A stretch of DNA of 64,000 nt from Sodiomyces alkalinus F11 (lineage: Eukaryota; Ascomycota; Sordariomycetes; Glomerellales; Plectosphaerellaceae). The notes under the pieces were generated by a model. It was not told the DNA's origin and searched no databases. It saw only the letters and a list, made by a program, of their open reading frames with translations. The stretch spans positions 1,360,799 through 1,424,798 of the forward strand of contig NW_021167087.1 in the NCBI RefSeq assembly GCF_003711515.1, in the 5' to 3' direction. Shown here one piece after another: positions 1 through 12,600 of the stretch (positions are counted from its first letter, which is position 1; each line of letters starts with the position of its first letter). A program made the position numbers and the translations under genes.

Positions 1-1046
1 ATCATCCAGGCCAACTTCGGCCAGGTCACGCACGAGAACTCGATGAAGTGGGAGAGCCTGGAGCCCAACCGGGGCTCGTACAACTGGGGTCCCGCCGACG
101 AGGTCGTCGACTGGGCCATCGCGAACGGCAAGCTCGTCAGGGGCCACACCCTCGTCTGGCACTCCCAGCTTCCGCAGTGGGTGGAGGGCATCACCGACGC
201 CGAGGAGCTGCGCGAGGTGATCCGGAACCACGTCAGCACGACTGTTGGTCGCTATGCTGGCCGTATTCACCACTGGGTAATGGGTCCCCCCCCCAAGTCT
301 TTAAAATCATGTCGAGACGGAACGGGATATGAGAATACTAACAGAAGACAAGGATGTCGTCAACGAGATCCTCGCCGAAGACGGCTCCCTCCGCGACTCG
401 GTCTTCTCCCGTGTCTTGGGAGAGGAGTTCGTCAGGATTGCCTTCGAGGTGGCCCGGGAGACCGATCCCTCTGCGGTTCTCTACATCAACGACTACAACC
501 TCGACCAGGCCAACTATGGAAAGGTCAATGGCATGGTTTCGTTTGTGCAGAAGTGGGTTGATGAGGGCGTCCCCATCGACGGCATCGGTAAGTTGACCTT
601 GTCTTTCCCCCTCCCCCAACTCTTACACCCTATGGCTGGGGCAATGAAACAAAACTGACAAACTATCACCCCGTGCAGGCACGCAAACTCACATCTCCCC
701 TGGAATGGGCGCCGGTGTACAGGCTGCACTAGAGCAACTCGCCTCCGCCCCCGTGAGAGAAGTGGCCATTACCGAGCTCGACATCGCGGATGCCCCTGTC
801 GAGGAGTATACCGCGGTTGTCCAGGCCTGCCTCAACGTCGAGAAGTGTACTGCCATCACTGTATGGGGAGTCGGCGATGCTGTAAGTTGATTCCCATAAG
901 AGTACATGTACAGAAAGATGAAGAGGAAAAATGGCAACTGACATGAATATCAGGACTCTTGGAGGCAGGGTGATAACCCTCTGCTCTTCGATTACAACTT
1001 TAACCCCAAGCCTGCTTACGATGCCATCATTGACTTGCTTTCTTAA
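1..1046 (+). CDS. Endo-1,4-beta-xylanase, GH10 family (5' end missing)
   Basis: Glycoside hydrolase family 10 retaining xylanase that cleaves beta-1,4-xylan outside the cell. Exons 1-276, 353-587, 679-881 and 954-1046 join in frame to give 268 residues ending at TAA. All introns are GT-AG; the first has ACTAAC before its acceptor. The fragment opens with [18 protein letters not shown], the conserved first strands of the GH10 barrel. The acid/base Glu lies in WDVVNE (E97 of the fragment, re-formed exactly by splicing intron 1). The nucleophile Glu is in ITELDIA (E203). The protein ends in [13 protein letters not shown], so there is no C-terminal cellulose-binding module. The signal peptide and a few dozen N-terminal residues lie left of the window. 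Family assignment is secure; whether an N-terminal CBM exists cannot be seen. Confidence 0.95.
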
Positions 1047-1376
1047 GCGGTTACATGATTCGAGGTCAATGTGAATACAGGTCCAGACGGGGCATGGACA
1101 GCTTTTTCCTTCTTTTTTTTTTTCTCTTACATATAGTCTTGAATACCACCTCACTTTTTCCGCGTTAACAGCAAGGTCATACATACGTCGTGACTCTAGC
1201 CTGCAACTTTTATAGTTCCTCTTCCTCCTGAGTCCTGCTTTGCCGTTACTCAACCTTAACTAAGATAACATGAAAAATATTTCGTGACACAAACATGACA
1301 ACTCGAAAGACAATTCCCTTAAAAACCAGGCATGCGCTTCCATGCGTTCCCCCGACCTCGGTCCTCACGTCCGCTT
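1047..1376. other. Intergenic, convergent 3' ends
   Basis: Shared 3' flank of the xylanase and the convergent acetyltransferase. It holds a pyrimidine run (about 1108-1132) and no coding frame I can support. Confidence 0.6.
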
Positions 1377-2024
1377 CTAGTTATACCCCGTCCCCTCCCT
1401 CCCAAACCCAGGATGTCCCCTCCCCTTCCTCTCCATAATCGCCAACCCACCACTCTCCCTCCGACAATCAATCAACTGCATATGCATCAACCTCTCATAA
1501 AAAGGCACCGACCTATCCCAATCACCAGTGAAGAGCAAGCTCCGCCTCAGATGCGGCATGTCCTCCACAACCTCCTGCACACTCCGTATAAGCCAGCTCC
1601 CGAGCCCGCCCCCCTGATGGTCATGGTCCACCCAGACGTCCGTCAGGTAGAGGAAGGTGATAAAGTCGGTCACGCAGCGCGCAAACCCCAGGAGCTTCAG
1701 CTTGGTGTTGGGAGAGGGTACATGTAGTTGGGCGCGTGACTCGGGGCCGGGTGTTCCCGCTCCCGCTCCGGCTTCGGCTCCGGCCTCGGCACTGGCGCCG
1801 GCATCGGAAGCGGCCTGGCCATCGACGCGGTAGAGGCCGAAACACAAAGACTGCTCCACCATCTCCCTCATGGCTTCTTCGGGTAGGGAGTCGGTCCAGT
1901 AAAAGTCGTCCGAGTCAAAGGCTGCCATGAGTTGGTCCATGGGGATCAGCGACGGGTCGGTGGATATGAGGTAGGAGTCTCTCTTCCATTGTCTCTGGCG
2001 TAGTTGTGCGGCGACGGAGCCCAT
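1377..2024 (-). CDS. GNAT-family N-acetyltransferase
   Basis: Single-exon gene of 215 residues. The C-terminal half is a GNAT fold: a strand LLGFARCVTD, then FLYLTDVWVDHDHQGGGLGSW, in which QGGGLG fits the acetyl-CoA pyrophosphate-binding Q/R-x-x-G-x-G/A motif. It ends with VPFYERLMHM, the family's FYE(K/R)-G-F-like segment. Residues about 75-100 are a low-complexity Ala/Gly/Glu insert absent from the minimal fold. Substrate (small molecule or protein amine) cannot be told. The start is the first Met of the frame; the region just upstream is CT-rich, as fungal promoters often are. Confidence 0.85.
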   Translation of the reverse strand: MGSVAAQLRQRQWKRDSYLISTDPSLIPMDQLMAAFDSDDFYWTDSLPEEAMREMVEQSLCFGLYRVDGQAASDAGASAEAGAEAGAGAGTPGPESRAQLHVPSPNTKLKLLGFARCVTDFITFLYLTDVWVDHDHQGGGLGSWLIRSVQEVVEDMPHLRRSLLFTGDWDRSVPFYERLMHMQLIDCRRESGGLAIMERKGRGHPGFGREGTGYN

Positions 2025-2892
2025 CTTCTTTTCTCTTTCTTTCCTTTCCCTTCCCTTCCCTTTCTATTTTTGTTTTTGTTTTTCTTCTTCCTTATTCCCC
2101 TTTGGTTCTCGACTTGATTTCGCGTTGACAGAGAAAGAGAGCCCCAAGCAAATTGCGTACGAGCAGGGGAGAAATCATGGAGACGTCTGCGTATCTACTT
2201 AGAAGGACAGGAAGCGGCATAAAACAAGGGAGAGGGGGGTTATATAGTTGACGCCCTTCCAGATATTGTTTGACTCATCGTGAAGTGGAACAGAGAGATC
2301 CGACCGCCAGATCCGAGTTCCCCTATCAGTAATACGGGTCAACAATAGTCAAAAGAAGAAGAAAAAAAAACCCCGGCTTCGGCCAATAGTTCACGTAATC
2401 CCCCTGGGCCATGATAACGTTAGTCTGCGCCCTTCCTAGGATCAAATGCCGCCGACCCGCCACGATGCAACAGCATCACTTCGTCGTCTTCGACCATCCT
2501 TCCCAAGGCAAGCAAGCACATCGGATCATAATAAGGATAATGTCAGTGTAAGGCAAGAACAAAAGAAATTGGCAATTCGTCGAAATCTCTAACGCCGTTT
2601 GTGTACAGTGACACTCGCTGTCGGTTGGTCTTTTCGTCTTTTCCCCCATTTTCTCTTGTTATTGTGAGTGACCACGGTCCACACAGTCATCCCCTTCCTC
2701 ACTCTCCCCATCAAAAGCCAAACCGTTTGTTTACCTTGTCGCGTAAATATACCAACACAGCCAAAAGCAGCAAGGCAACGCAAAAACACATGAATGGGCT
2801 TCCTCTTCCAGCTCACGAACTTTGAGCCCTTTCAGATATCCCCTCCGTCTGGAGACCCGCAATTCCCCTATTACTCCTCGGCGGACGAACGC
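2025..2892. other. Intergenic region
   Basis: Upstream flank of the acetyltransferase and 3' flank of the nuclear-basket gene. It has pyrimidine-rich stretches near 2030-2100, an A-run near 2360, and only short random frames. I see no gene. Confidence 0.55.
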
Positions 2893-5800
2893 TCAATGCG
2901 CTCCCCTCGCCCTCTTCGCGCCACCACCAATCTCAGAATCGCCCCGCGGCCGCTTGTTCCCCGGCTGGAAATCGTTGGCCACGGGGTTGAGCCCACCTCG
3001 GCCGCCCCCGCGTCCGCCTCTACCGCCGAATCCGCCTCGCTCACCGCCGCCGGAGGATGCCCGGTGGCCCGGAGCTTGATGACCTCCGCGTCCGCGTCCA
3101 GCCGCACCGCCACGTCCCGGCACGGGAATGGCACTCCTCTGGCCTTGCCCTTGGCCCTGGCCTGGACCTTGCTGACCTTGCTGCCCCTGTCGTTGACCTG
3201 GATGCTGACCTGGCTGTTGACCTGGATGCTGGACCGGCTGTTGACCTGGATGCTGAACCGGCTGCTGGCCTGGCTGTTGACCTGGCTGTTGACCTGGATG
3301 CTGAACTGTCTGCTGAGCTGCCTGCTGACCAGGCTGTTGTTGGCCTGGTTGGGGACCTTCGCCAGGACTCTGAGCCTGTGCAGCCTTCGCGAAAGGATTA
3401 GAAGCCGGAGCAGCGACGGCAGCTGCTGCCGCGGCGGCAAATGGGTTGTTGGGCAGCGAGGTAGGAGGCCCACCCCCCGCCGCGAAGGGGCTGGGTTGGC
3501 TGTTCGCTCCCTCCGTCTTGATCTCCGTGCCTATCGCCGGCACAGAACCTGGCTTCGGAGGTAGCAGTCCGCTCCCTGGCGGCACAAGTTGTTTGGGTTG
3601 GCCTTGTGTGGTACCTAAAGTTCGCCTCTGTTAGTTATGGAGTCCGAAGGCGAAAAAAAAACCCCCCCGAAAAAAAAAGAACCCCCCACGAAAGATTTCT
3701 TGACCTACCTGTACTGGGGGCTGCACCGCCTTGCGGAGTGGGAGAGCCCGGCATCACGCGGGGCGTCGCGCCCTGTCCACCCATGGGAGGACGCCAAGGC
3801 GTCGCCTGAGGTGCGGGCGGCGCTTTGGTATTCTTCGCCTCCTCCCACACCTCGCCGACGGGACGCTGCGGCGTCTGTGTCGCAGCCGTGGCCACCACCT
3901 CGATCTTGGCATTCGCCGTCCTGAGCTGGTTATCCTTCATGCTAATCTGGAGAGCCGACTTCTTGGACGCGAGCGTCTGCCCTTCTTCGCGCGCGCTGTT
4001 GATCCTCTGCTCGAACTCGGCCCGGAGGTTAACCTCCACCTTGGACGTCTGTTCCTCGAGCTTCTTCTTCAGATTCGCCGTAAAGATGTTCTTAGCCGTG
4101 GGATGCGTGACGAGAAGCTTCCGGACCTCGTGGTCCGACAGGTGAGACAAGTCCAACCCGACGGCGGCGGCCGCTGGCGTGCTTGTAGTCGGAGTCGACG
4201 GCGTCGCGTCAGCATCTTGCTGCTTAACCGGAGTCGCCGCTGGTGCCGCTGGTGCTGGTGGTTGCTGTTCTTGCTGCTGTGTTGTCTGAGGCTGCGCCGC
4301 CGCTGGTTCCGCCGTACCTTGCTCGGCCTTCCAAATCACCTTCTCCTGTTCCAATTTCGTCTTGAACTCCTGCTCCAACTTGGCCCGGTCCTGCCGAAGT
4401 TTGTCGTTGAGCGCATTGCGCATCTTATCGGATCGCTCTTTGAGAGTCTGCGCCATGCTCTCTTCGACCTGCTTGGCCCGTTGCTCCAACTCGGCCGCCT
4501 TGGCCTCGGCTTCCGCGATCTTAGCTTCAAGCGCCTGGCGCTCCTCCTTGGACAAAACCTCGGCGGTCGCTCCCTCCGTCACCTCACCGTCTTCGGCAGA
4601 CGCGGCCCGCTCTTGCTGCTGCTGCTGTTGTTGCTGCTGCTGAGGCTGCGTCTGCGTCTGGGAGAGCTCGGTCGCCTTGCGGATAGCATCGTCCCTCTGC
4701 GATACCACATTCTGGAGCTCGCCACGTAGATTCTGGAGCTCCTGCTCAGCGGCCTGTTTCTGCGCCGAGATCGATTCGAGCTCGCGCCGGGCGTCTGCCA
4801 GGTGTTGTTCCAGCTGGGCAACCACGTCGGCGGAGGCGGATGCCGACGTCTCCATCGTAACCTGACTGCCGCCTGCGCCAGCGGCGGCCTGGTTGGCTTG
4901 AGCCTCCTGTTGCAGCCGCTGCACCTGCTGTTGGAAGTCTTGAATGTGCTGCTCGAAATCCGTCTTCTGCGCCGCCGCCGTCTCGAGCTCCCGTCTGGCG
5001 CCGCTGAGCTGAGTAGTAACGCTTTGCAGTTGCTCTTGCAGCTGAGCCACCTGCGCTTCGTGAGACGCGCCTATGCTGGCTCTGGCCTGTTCGAGTTCCG
5101 ACCGGATGGCGTCCAGCTGCTCCCGAAGGCTGTTCTTCTCCGCGATCGCTTCGTTCCTCTCTCCGGACAGCTTCTTGGAGCGGTCTTTAAACTGGTCGGT
5201 GAGGCGTTGTCGAGTGTTGAGCCAACCGGCCCTCTCCGCTTCCAAAGAATTCTGAGCCTCTTCGGCCTTCGCGTTGAGTTGTTCCTCTGACGCCTTCAGC
5301 GCGTTCCTCTCCTCCTCCAGCGTTGCGATCGTCTGTTTCAACTGTTCCATCTCTGCGGGGTCCACGCGGCCGTACTTGGTGAGGATGCCCTCGGTGCGCT
5401 TCTGCCACCGGTCTCGGTCTTCCTGGATCTGTTTGATCTCCTCCTCCAGGAATCCCTTCTGCGTTTGGAACTCCTCAATCTTGGCCTCGAGCGGCTGGAC
5501 CTTGGCTTCGAGCTCCTCGATCTTGGCGCTCTTCTCGGCGATCTGGTTTCGCGCCTGGGCAAGTTCGTTCCGCAGCGTGGCGCTGCTCTCGCGATACAGG
5601 TTCAGCTCGTTGAGCTTCTCCATCAGGTCCTTGTGCGCCAGCGCCCCCTGACCGCTTTCGGCCTGAGCACGCCTCTCCTGGTCCAGCTTGAGGCGCGTCT
5701 CCTCGAGCTGCGACTGGGCGTAGGACAACTGCTGTTGCAGCCGCTTCGTCTCCTGCTCTTTGAGGTCGTACTGAACTTCGAGGATATCCTTCTCCCGCTG

Positions 5801-8800
5801 CAGATACGAGTTGAGCTCTCGGAGGCCGTCCGCGGCGGCGTTGTCGACGGAAAACTCCGCACCCGGATCGCCGTTCGATGTGCCGGTCCGGTTCTGCTTG
5901 AGGGCGGCGAGCTGAGCCGTGATGTTCTCCATTTGCTGATGCAGAAGCTTGTTCTGGGCATTCGCGTCGTCCCGTCGAGCCTTGAGCTCGGAGATCTCCC
6001 GTTCCAGCTGCTGACGTCGTCCGTCCCAAGAACCCTGGCTCTGGGCCAACGCCACCTTGGCCGACTCGGCCTCGGCCCGGAGAGACGCCGTTTCGCTCTT
6101 GAGCCGGTTGTATTCGCCCCGGAGATGCTGCGCCTGCTTCGCAGCCTCGGCGTGCTTGACAAGCTCATGTTCGTAATCTTGCTGCGCCTTGGCTGTAATG
6201 TCGGCCTGGGATCGCAGGTCTTGCTGGTGATACTTGGCCGCTTCCGAATAACGCTCGGCCACCTCCTTTAGCCTCGCAACTTCCTCCTCGAAGATGCGCT
6301 TCTCGTCCTCGAACCGCCGGGCGACCTCGCCCTGCGAATCCCGGATGCTGGACAGTTCCTTGTTAGAGTTGGCCAGCTCCGTGGACAAGTCCTCGACCCG
6401 CTGCCCCAACTCCTTAATCTTGGCGTCCTTGGCCTCGACGACGGACTCCATCTCTTGCCTGTACTGCTCCTGCGACGCGGTGAACTCGCCGAGAGCCTCT
6501 TCATTCTGCTCGCTCAGCTGCTTGTACTGCTGGGCCTGTTCCTTGGCATTCTCGAGGTGGGCCTTGGTCAAGTCCAGATCACGCTTGAGATCAGCAACTT
6601 CGTTGATCAGATCGCGCATCTCCGATTCGGCGGCGTCTTGGTCGGTCTGTGATGGCTCTGTAGCAGTAGCTGTAGTTGTAGCCGTAGTCAATCCGCCCGG
6701 ACGCGGCGTCGGTCGTGGCTGGAGACGGCCGTAGCGCTCCTCGGCACTCCGCAGCTCGATGGTGAGTTCGTCCACACGACTCTGAAGATGGTCGCGGCTC
6801 GTCTTGACCGACACGTGTTCCTCGCGGATTTGACTGAGGTTGGCCGAGAGCTCGTCGATGCGCTTCTGGGCTTCCTTCGCGTCGAACTCCTTGCGCAGCT
6901 GCAGTCTCTTGCCTTCCTCTGCCTCCTCCGAAAGCTTGCGCTTGGTGGCGGCCAATTCATTTTCGAGGCTCTCGATCCGGGATTGCGCTTTTCGCCGATT
7001 CTCGGATTCGGAGATGTCACGTTCGTTTTGAACAGATTGCTGCGCGGCGAGGAGGCCGTTCAGGCGGGCCTTTTCTTGGTTTAGGTTCTCGTTGTCCTGG
7101 TTGATTCGATCCTGGATATCCTTCCAGAGCTTCTTCTCCGCCTTGAGATTAGCGGTTTCGTTGCGCATGCTCTCCAGAAGACCCCGTGCCTCGATGAGCT
7201 CCTCGGCCACCTGCTGGGTGCGAATGTCCTGCCTGGCGGCCGTCTCGGAAAGGATCTGGCTGCGCTTCTGTAGCTCCTTGTTCTCGGTCTGTAGCGCCAT
7301 GTAGTTGGAACGCAGCATCTCGTACCGCTCGGATGCCAACGAGAGCTGGCTATTGATCTTGGCAACCTCTCCCTGGAGGGTGTTCTTCTCGCTCGAGGTC
7401 TTGTCGATTTGCTCCCGTAGTGACCGTCGGATGGATTCGGCGTCGTCCCGGTAGGCGTCGAACTGGACCTGCAAGTCCCTGAGGGCGACCTGGGGCGAAA
7501 CGCCACCGTCCTGTTCCGACTCGATGCTAGTGAGAGGAGGACGCTGACTTTCGTCCACGGAGCTTCCGAGGATCGAGGCGAGCTCGCCAGCCGAAGCCTT
7601 CTGCTGAAGCAGACGGCGGAACATGTCGCGCTCCGATTTGTAACTCTCCATGGTCGTCTTCAGGGACTTGGCCTCGTCGATCATGTTCGAGAGCTCACGT
7701 TGCAGTCGTTCGACGGCCTGGTGGTCTTCGACGGCCTGGTTCTTCGCGGCGATGGCCTCCTCGCTTTCCATCTGCTCGGCAAGCTCCCGCGTGACCCTGA
7801 GGAGCTCCTGGTTCTTCTCCTGCAGCTCCTGGATATCCTTGAAGACGACAAACTTTTGGGTGATGAACTGGTGGGTGTCGGACATGTCGGCAAGGGCGTC
7901 CTCGGTGACCTCCCCGCGGGACAGTTGCTCGAGTCGGAGGGTCTCCTCACGCGAGAGCTGATCCAGGCCCTTCTCCCGGGCGTGCATGTTGAAGACGAGC
8001 ATCTGGATCTGGGTGCCGAGGTCGCGCAGCTGGGATCGCAGAATCTTGGTCTCGGCCTGGACGTTGGAAAGCGCGCTCTCGGCCTTCCTGGCAGACTTCT
8101 TGGCAGCGTCACGCTCCTCGTAGGCCTCCTGCGAAAGCTGCGACATCTTGGCAATCTCGGCACGAAGGGTATCGGCTTCGCTCTGTAGCTCTTCAATCTC
8201 GGGAGTTTTCGCCTCCAGAACGGCGATCATGTTGTCCAGCTCCTCGGCCAGTTGCTGGTTTCGGCGTTTCTCGCCGGCCAGCTGACCCTTGACCTTGTAA
8301 AGTTCGTCGATGGCTTGGGTAGCGGTGATGGCGGACTTGCTGCGGATGGAACCCGGGGTCGCGAAGGGCGAGGCGGCGCGGGCGAGGAATCCGCTGCCGT
8401 TCGGGCGTGGTGTCGAAGGGACGGAGCCCTGGGAGGCGGCGGCGGCGGCGGGAGCCGGGCCTTGATCCAGGCGTACATGGAGTTCGTCTATCTCACCCTC
8501 CAGCTGGCTGACCCGCTCCTCGAGGACACGGCAGTTCTCCTTTTCGGACTCGAGCTCCTGCTGGAGACGCTTCAGCTCGTTGAGGTGTTTCTGATTGAGG
8601 GATTCGCGCTCGTTCTCGAGCTGCTGGACGCGAGCTTTGTGGTTCGAGGTCAACTGGTTCGCCATGTCAACGAGACGCTGCTTGCTCTCGAGCTCCTGCT
8701 TGTAGCTCTCCTCGGTGCGGGCAAAGGATTCCTGCTGTTGCTGTACCCTGGTGAGAGCTTCTTCGGCCTTGCTTTGGGCGGCATCGAGACGGTCACGGAG

Positions 8801-9648
8801 CTGTTTTTCGCCTCGCTTCAGGGTCTCGACTTCGGATTTGGCGTCGTCATTCTGGCGCTGAAGCTCGGCGATTCTAGTACTCTTTTCCTTCCGATACTTG
8901 AGGGCTTCCTCGCTCTTGGTCTTGAGTTCATTTTCGAACCAGTCGCTGTTGCGGCGAGCGAGGTCCAGCTGTTGTTGGAGCGATTCTTCCCGGTACTTCG
9001 CACTGCTAGTGGCAGCCTGGGCCGTCTGCAAGGACTGTTGCAGAGTGGTGATGTCCTTGGTGAGCTGGACATTCTTCTGGTGTTGTTTGGTGAGTTCCTC
9101 GGAGAGTTCCGCATCTCGGGCATTACGAGACTCAAGAAGTGCCATGTTAGCACGATTGGAGGACTGAAGTGACTCGATGCGGTCTCGCAGCGTCTTGATC
9201 TCGGAGTCGTTGTCGGAACCTCTCGTCTTGAGGGCCCGGAGTTCGTTTTCGACATTTTGACGGGTGGTTTCTAAAGGGGGAAGACAGCACCAGTCAGCCA
9301 GGCGATATCCTCCTGACGTATATGAGACGAATCCATGCCAGCAGAAGGTTACGTACCTTCTTCCCGGAGCTTCTGCCTGATTTCCTCTACTTCTTTCAGA
9401 GCCTTGTCGGACGTTGCTTTGGCGTTTCGACATCGTTCCTCGGCGCTACGATGAGCACTCTCGAGTTCGACATCGACCATCAGTTTCGCATTGTACAGCT
9501 CGTCAAATTCGCCAGCCTTGGCGACAACGGCTTGCAGGAGCGATGCGACAAGTTCAGTGGTGGGGTCGGTGGTGATAGTCTGGACAGTCGACTCGGGCAA
9601 GCCGAGATGGCCAGCGACCCGGGCGACGTCCACCACAGCAGCTGCCAT
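2893..9648 (-). CDS. Nuclear pore basket filament protein, Mlp1/Mlp2/Tpr type
   Basis: Exons on the minus strand are 9648-9357, 9270-3709 and 3614-2893, giving 2191 residues. Both introns are GT-AG and keep frame (phase 1 each); the second has ACTAAC before its acceptor. About 1,800 residues are continuous heptad-rich coiled coil (for example LRDRIESLQSSNRANMALLE), the hallmark of Tpr/Mlp proteins that form the nuclear basket and act in mRNA export and quality control. After the coil come a Gln/Ala/Pro-rich linker and a low-complexity C-terminal tail with NPF repeats, about 60 residues of PGQQ/VQHPGQQ repeats (about 2038-2098), and a Gly/Arg-rich end. Poly-Gln tracts sit near 1600. The length matches fungal Mlp1-like proteins (about 1,900-2,100). 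The N-terminus MAAAVVDVARVAGHLGLPES is the first in-frame Met. Confidence 0.92.
3176..3352 (-). repeat. Coding minisatellite (PGQQ/VQHPGQQ repeats)
   Basis: Degenerate 12-24 bp units of the type GACCTGGATGCTG/GACCTGGCTGTT on the + strand, read on the minus strand as PGQQ, PGQH and VQHPGQQ in the C-terminal tail of the Mlp/Tpr-like protein. Repeat units keep the reading frame. Confidence 0.85.
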
Positions 9649-12600
9649 GACTATCTGAGCTCCTCTCCTATTGCTGATTATTCGACATCGGATATTGATG
9701 TAGTGCAGGATGAGGTGTGTCGATGAATATCGGGTCGTCTCTAATTCGTCTTGGTTGGTGTAGAGAAGGCAGAAACCCTAGGAAGTCGGGTCGGCGGGGC
9801 GGAATGAAGTGCCAAAGAAAGAAAGAAAGAAAGAAAGAAAGAAAAACGATTCTCGTCTTTGTCGCACAAGTAAGTACGAATTCGGAGAAGAAAAAGGTGA
9901 ACAAAGGGAGGCGAAAAAGTTGTGCTGCGAAAGGATATTGAAAGGCCTTTCCTTTCTTTGGTCACGGTTGCTCCTGCCTCACGCCTCGCAAAAGGTTGTT
10001 TTCCTGAATCAACACGAAAGAACACAAAGGGTCAAGGCTGCGAGGTTCAAGGAAACGATAGGCCAATCAAAACACGTGCCGGTGGGAGCTAGATGTGCCG
10101 GGGTTTTACCGGAAATGTATTAGTCATTCAAGATGTTGTGGATTACTAATCCATTGGGCGAACCGGTCACTTGATTTGGGGATTCTCGGGACTTGACTTG
10201 GGAGATATCATGCAGCGAGCATCTCAGCTCTCGATATTCGAGGCTACATCATTCTCCTGTATAACTACACCAACAGATGAAATCTGGTCGCTCAACTATA
10301 AGTGTCCTCTATATACGGGCCTGATATCCGAAACAATTCTCTACTCCATCATCACCAACAACGATGCCACTGTCCCTCTATCCCGAGACTCCTGGGGAGA
10401 AATCTGGCATATAATCATCGCGTGTCCAACGTACATTAAGGGCGATAGCCACCCAAAGAGAACGGACGGCCATACATGATTCTTCTGGAGTATCATTTCT
10501 GACCGTGCCAGCAGTGGTAAAGGAAACCCCATGCCGCCATCATTCACGTCGGGAGACTGAACATCGTGATTGCCGGTGACCACCCCAACAACAAGAAGCC
10601 ACCAGATACAGATCGCGCCACACTCTGAGGTCTTGTGGTGAGAAGATACGAAGTGGCATCCGCGAGTGGAGAGAAGTATATACTTTCCAGGACACTGGGA
10701 GGGAACTATTCGCACTCATGTAGGGGTCGACCGACGACATCATATATATGTGTTGGGCTTGATCGTCTCAACTAACCATTGTCGGATTTTCTTCGATCCC
10801 AAGCCTATCCCAAACCCTTCGGACAGGTTGCAGTATTTTCCTGACTTTCCACGTAAAAGTGACGGGACTCTGAAAACGACTGCACTTACGTTGGTATCTA
10901 TGCCTGGTGGGGGGGCCGGGGGGGGAGGTCCTTGAAAGGTCGTATATAGTTGACCGGCTTACTCTGTAATCCAATTGCTTGCAGAACCTCTTCCTCATCT
11001 TATTGCGGGATGCATGGCTGGCGAGTGACGACCAATCGTTTGGTCGTCGGCTCTGTCAAAGCGAGGACGGCTGCCGGGCCCCGACCACGACGTGAACGGC
11101 CAGGGCCTCGGCCTCCGAGGAGGAGTCGGTTTGTTCCGTACGCTTCGAAAACAGCGGTCTGTGAAGTACATACGACGAACGTACTTTGACTTGAGGAAGT
11201 TTGCTTGAATCACAAAATGCGACGTACGGTACCATGGTGGATCTGTCTACCTCGTCCTGCCGTGTCCTCTTACATCTCATAGATAGTATTAATTGCCTAC
11301 CTAGCGACAAGGATGGTCCATGTGCGCCTAATACCAAACTGAACACCGAGACATAAACATCATTTCCGCCTAACTTCGTTAGATCCCACTGTATTGTGCC
11401 AAAGATTATCTCGTCTCACACAGCATTCGTACATATCGACCCCCAGGAACGAGTGTGGCGTGGATTCTATCTATTTTTGCCGTTTGTCGCCTGTTCGCAC
11501 CAATCCGAGTCGGCTGACTATGACCCCGACGATGCACCTCCCTGTCTTACCTATTTGGGGTTCTTCTATCGACGGGGATGATTTTGATAGGTAATACTCG
11601 CGTATTTTTTCTGCTTGTAGTTTCGTTTCTCTCCTCTCCTCTCCTTTTCTTCTCTATCGCCTTGTCTTCTCGCTTTTTGTGTCTCTGTGTCTAAATAACC
11701 TCCTCTCCTTACCCACCTCGTCGTTTCCCTGTTGTCAAAGCCAGTGGCTAGAGACGATATGGTTTCTGGTTTGGGTGTAAAAACACTCCCGACAGAGTGG
11801 AAGAGGTAGACGGGCCGACAAATCAAAGCAGCGTTACAACGTGTCAACGTACCTTAAGTTAAAGTAATATTATACTTCCCTCCCGCACGTGGGATCAACG
11901 ACCCTACCTACATCTTATCCTTGCTTACACGTGCATATCACCTTTCTTTTGCCTAGCATTGGTTTCCAAATAGAGGACCCTTGTCCACTAGTCTTCGTGA
12001 CCATCTAGGCGAGATCAATATCTGCCACTCAATGAAGCGGCGCCCACGCCCAGGTGAGCTGATACGCCACCGACAAACGAGATGAAGTGACTCGAATGAG
12101 TCGAGTCAGCCTGACGAAAATCAGCATTGGAAAATCAACCTCGCTAATGCAACCTACTGCAGGCCTCATGTACTGCTAGGGGTGCCAGAGTGCCTCGTTC
12201 CAGACGTTCCAGACACATCGATCGCCAGGCTATCCGGGGTATTCCATGGCTTGTCGTTAAAGCTTGATCGCCACGACCCCTGTCCCCTCCCCCAGAAAGC
12301 CCAGGCTGCCCAGCAAGCTCCAGAGCACGGCTGTAAGATCCCAAGAGAACCATGAGAAAACGACAGTCGGAGGAGTGTCTCCGGATAGCCCACGAACTGG
12401 CAGATATAATAGCCTGCGCCCAGCCTCCGTATAGCTGGCGAGCACCTCTTCTGCGACCTCATCCCTTCCTCACTCGCAAGCTCAACGCTCAACGGTCAAC
12501 AACATACCCTCAGTCAGGTTTCTCAGCCTCCCCCTGAATCATCAACCAACCTTTACCACAAGCCTAGTCAACGTCAACCACCCCCCCACCTACCCTCACC
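9649..12600. other. Long intergenic region (about 3 kb)
   Basis: Divergent space between the nuclear-basket gene and the cysteine-rich protein gene. It holds a GAAA microsatellite (9814-9845), pyrimidine-rich stretches near 11610-11680, and several frames of 60-125 codons with no family resemblance, continuous structure or splice logic. A small non-conserved gene cannot be excluded. Confidence 0.5.
9814..9845 (+). repeat. (GAAA)n microsatellite
   Basis: About eight AAAG/GAAA units, 165-200 bp upstream of the nuclear-basket gene start. On the transcribed strand this is a CTTT pyrimidine tract, a common promoter feature in filamentous fungi. Confidence 0.9.

Noticed and set aside
3731..9172. 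Several long plus-strand frames of up to 332 codons, rich in Leu, Arg and Val
   Set aside because: Shadows of the minus-strand coiled-coil gene; Leu-rich translation mirrors its Gln/Glu/Lys codons.
10341..10715. 124-codon minus-strand frame
   Set aside because: No homology I recognise, no splice structure, no conserved motifs.
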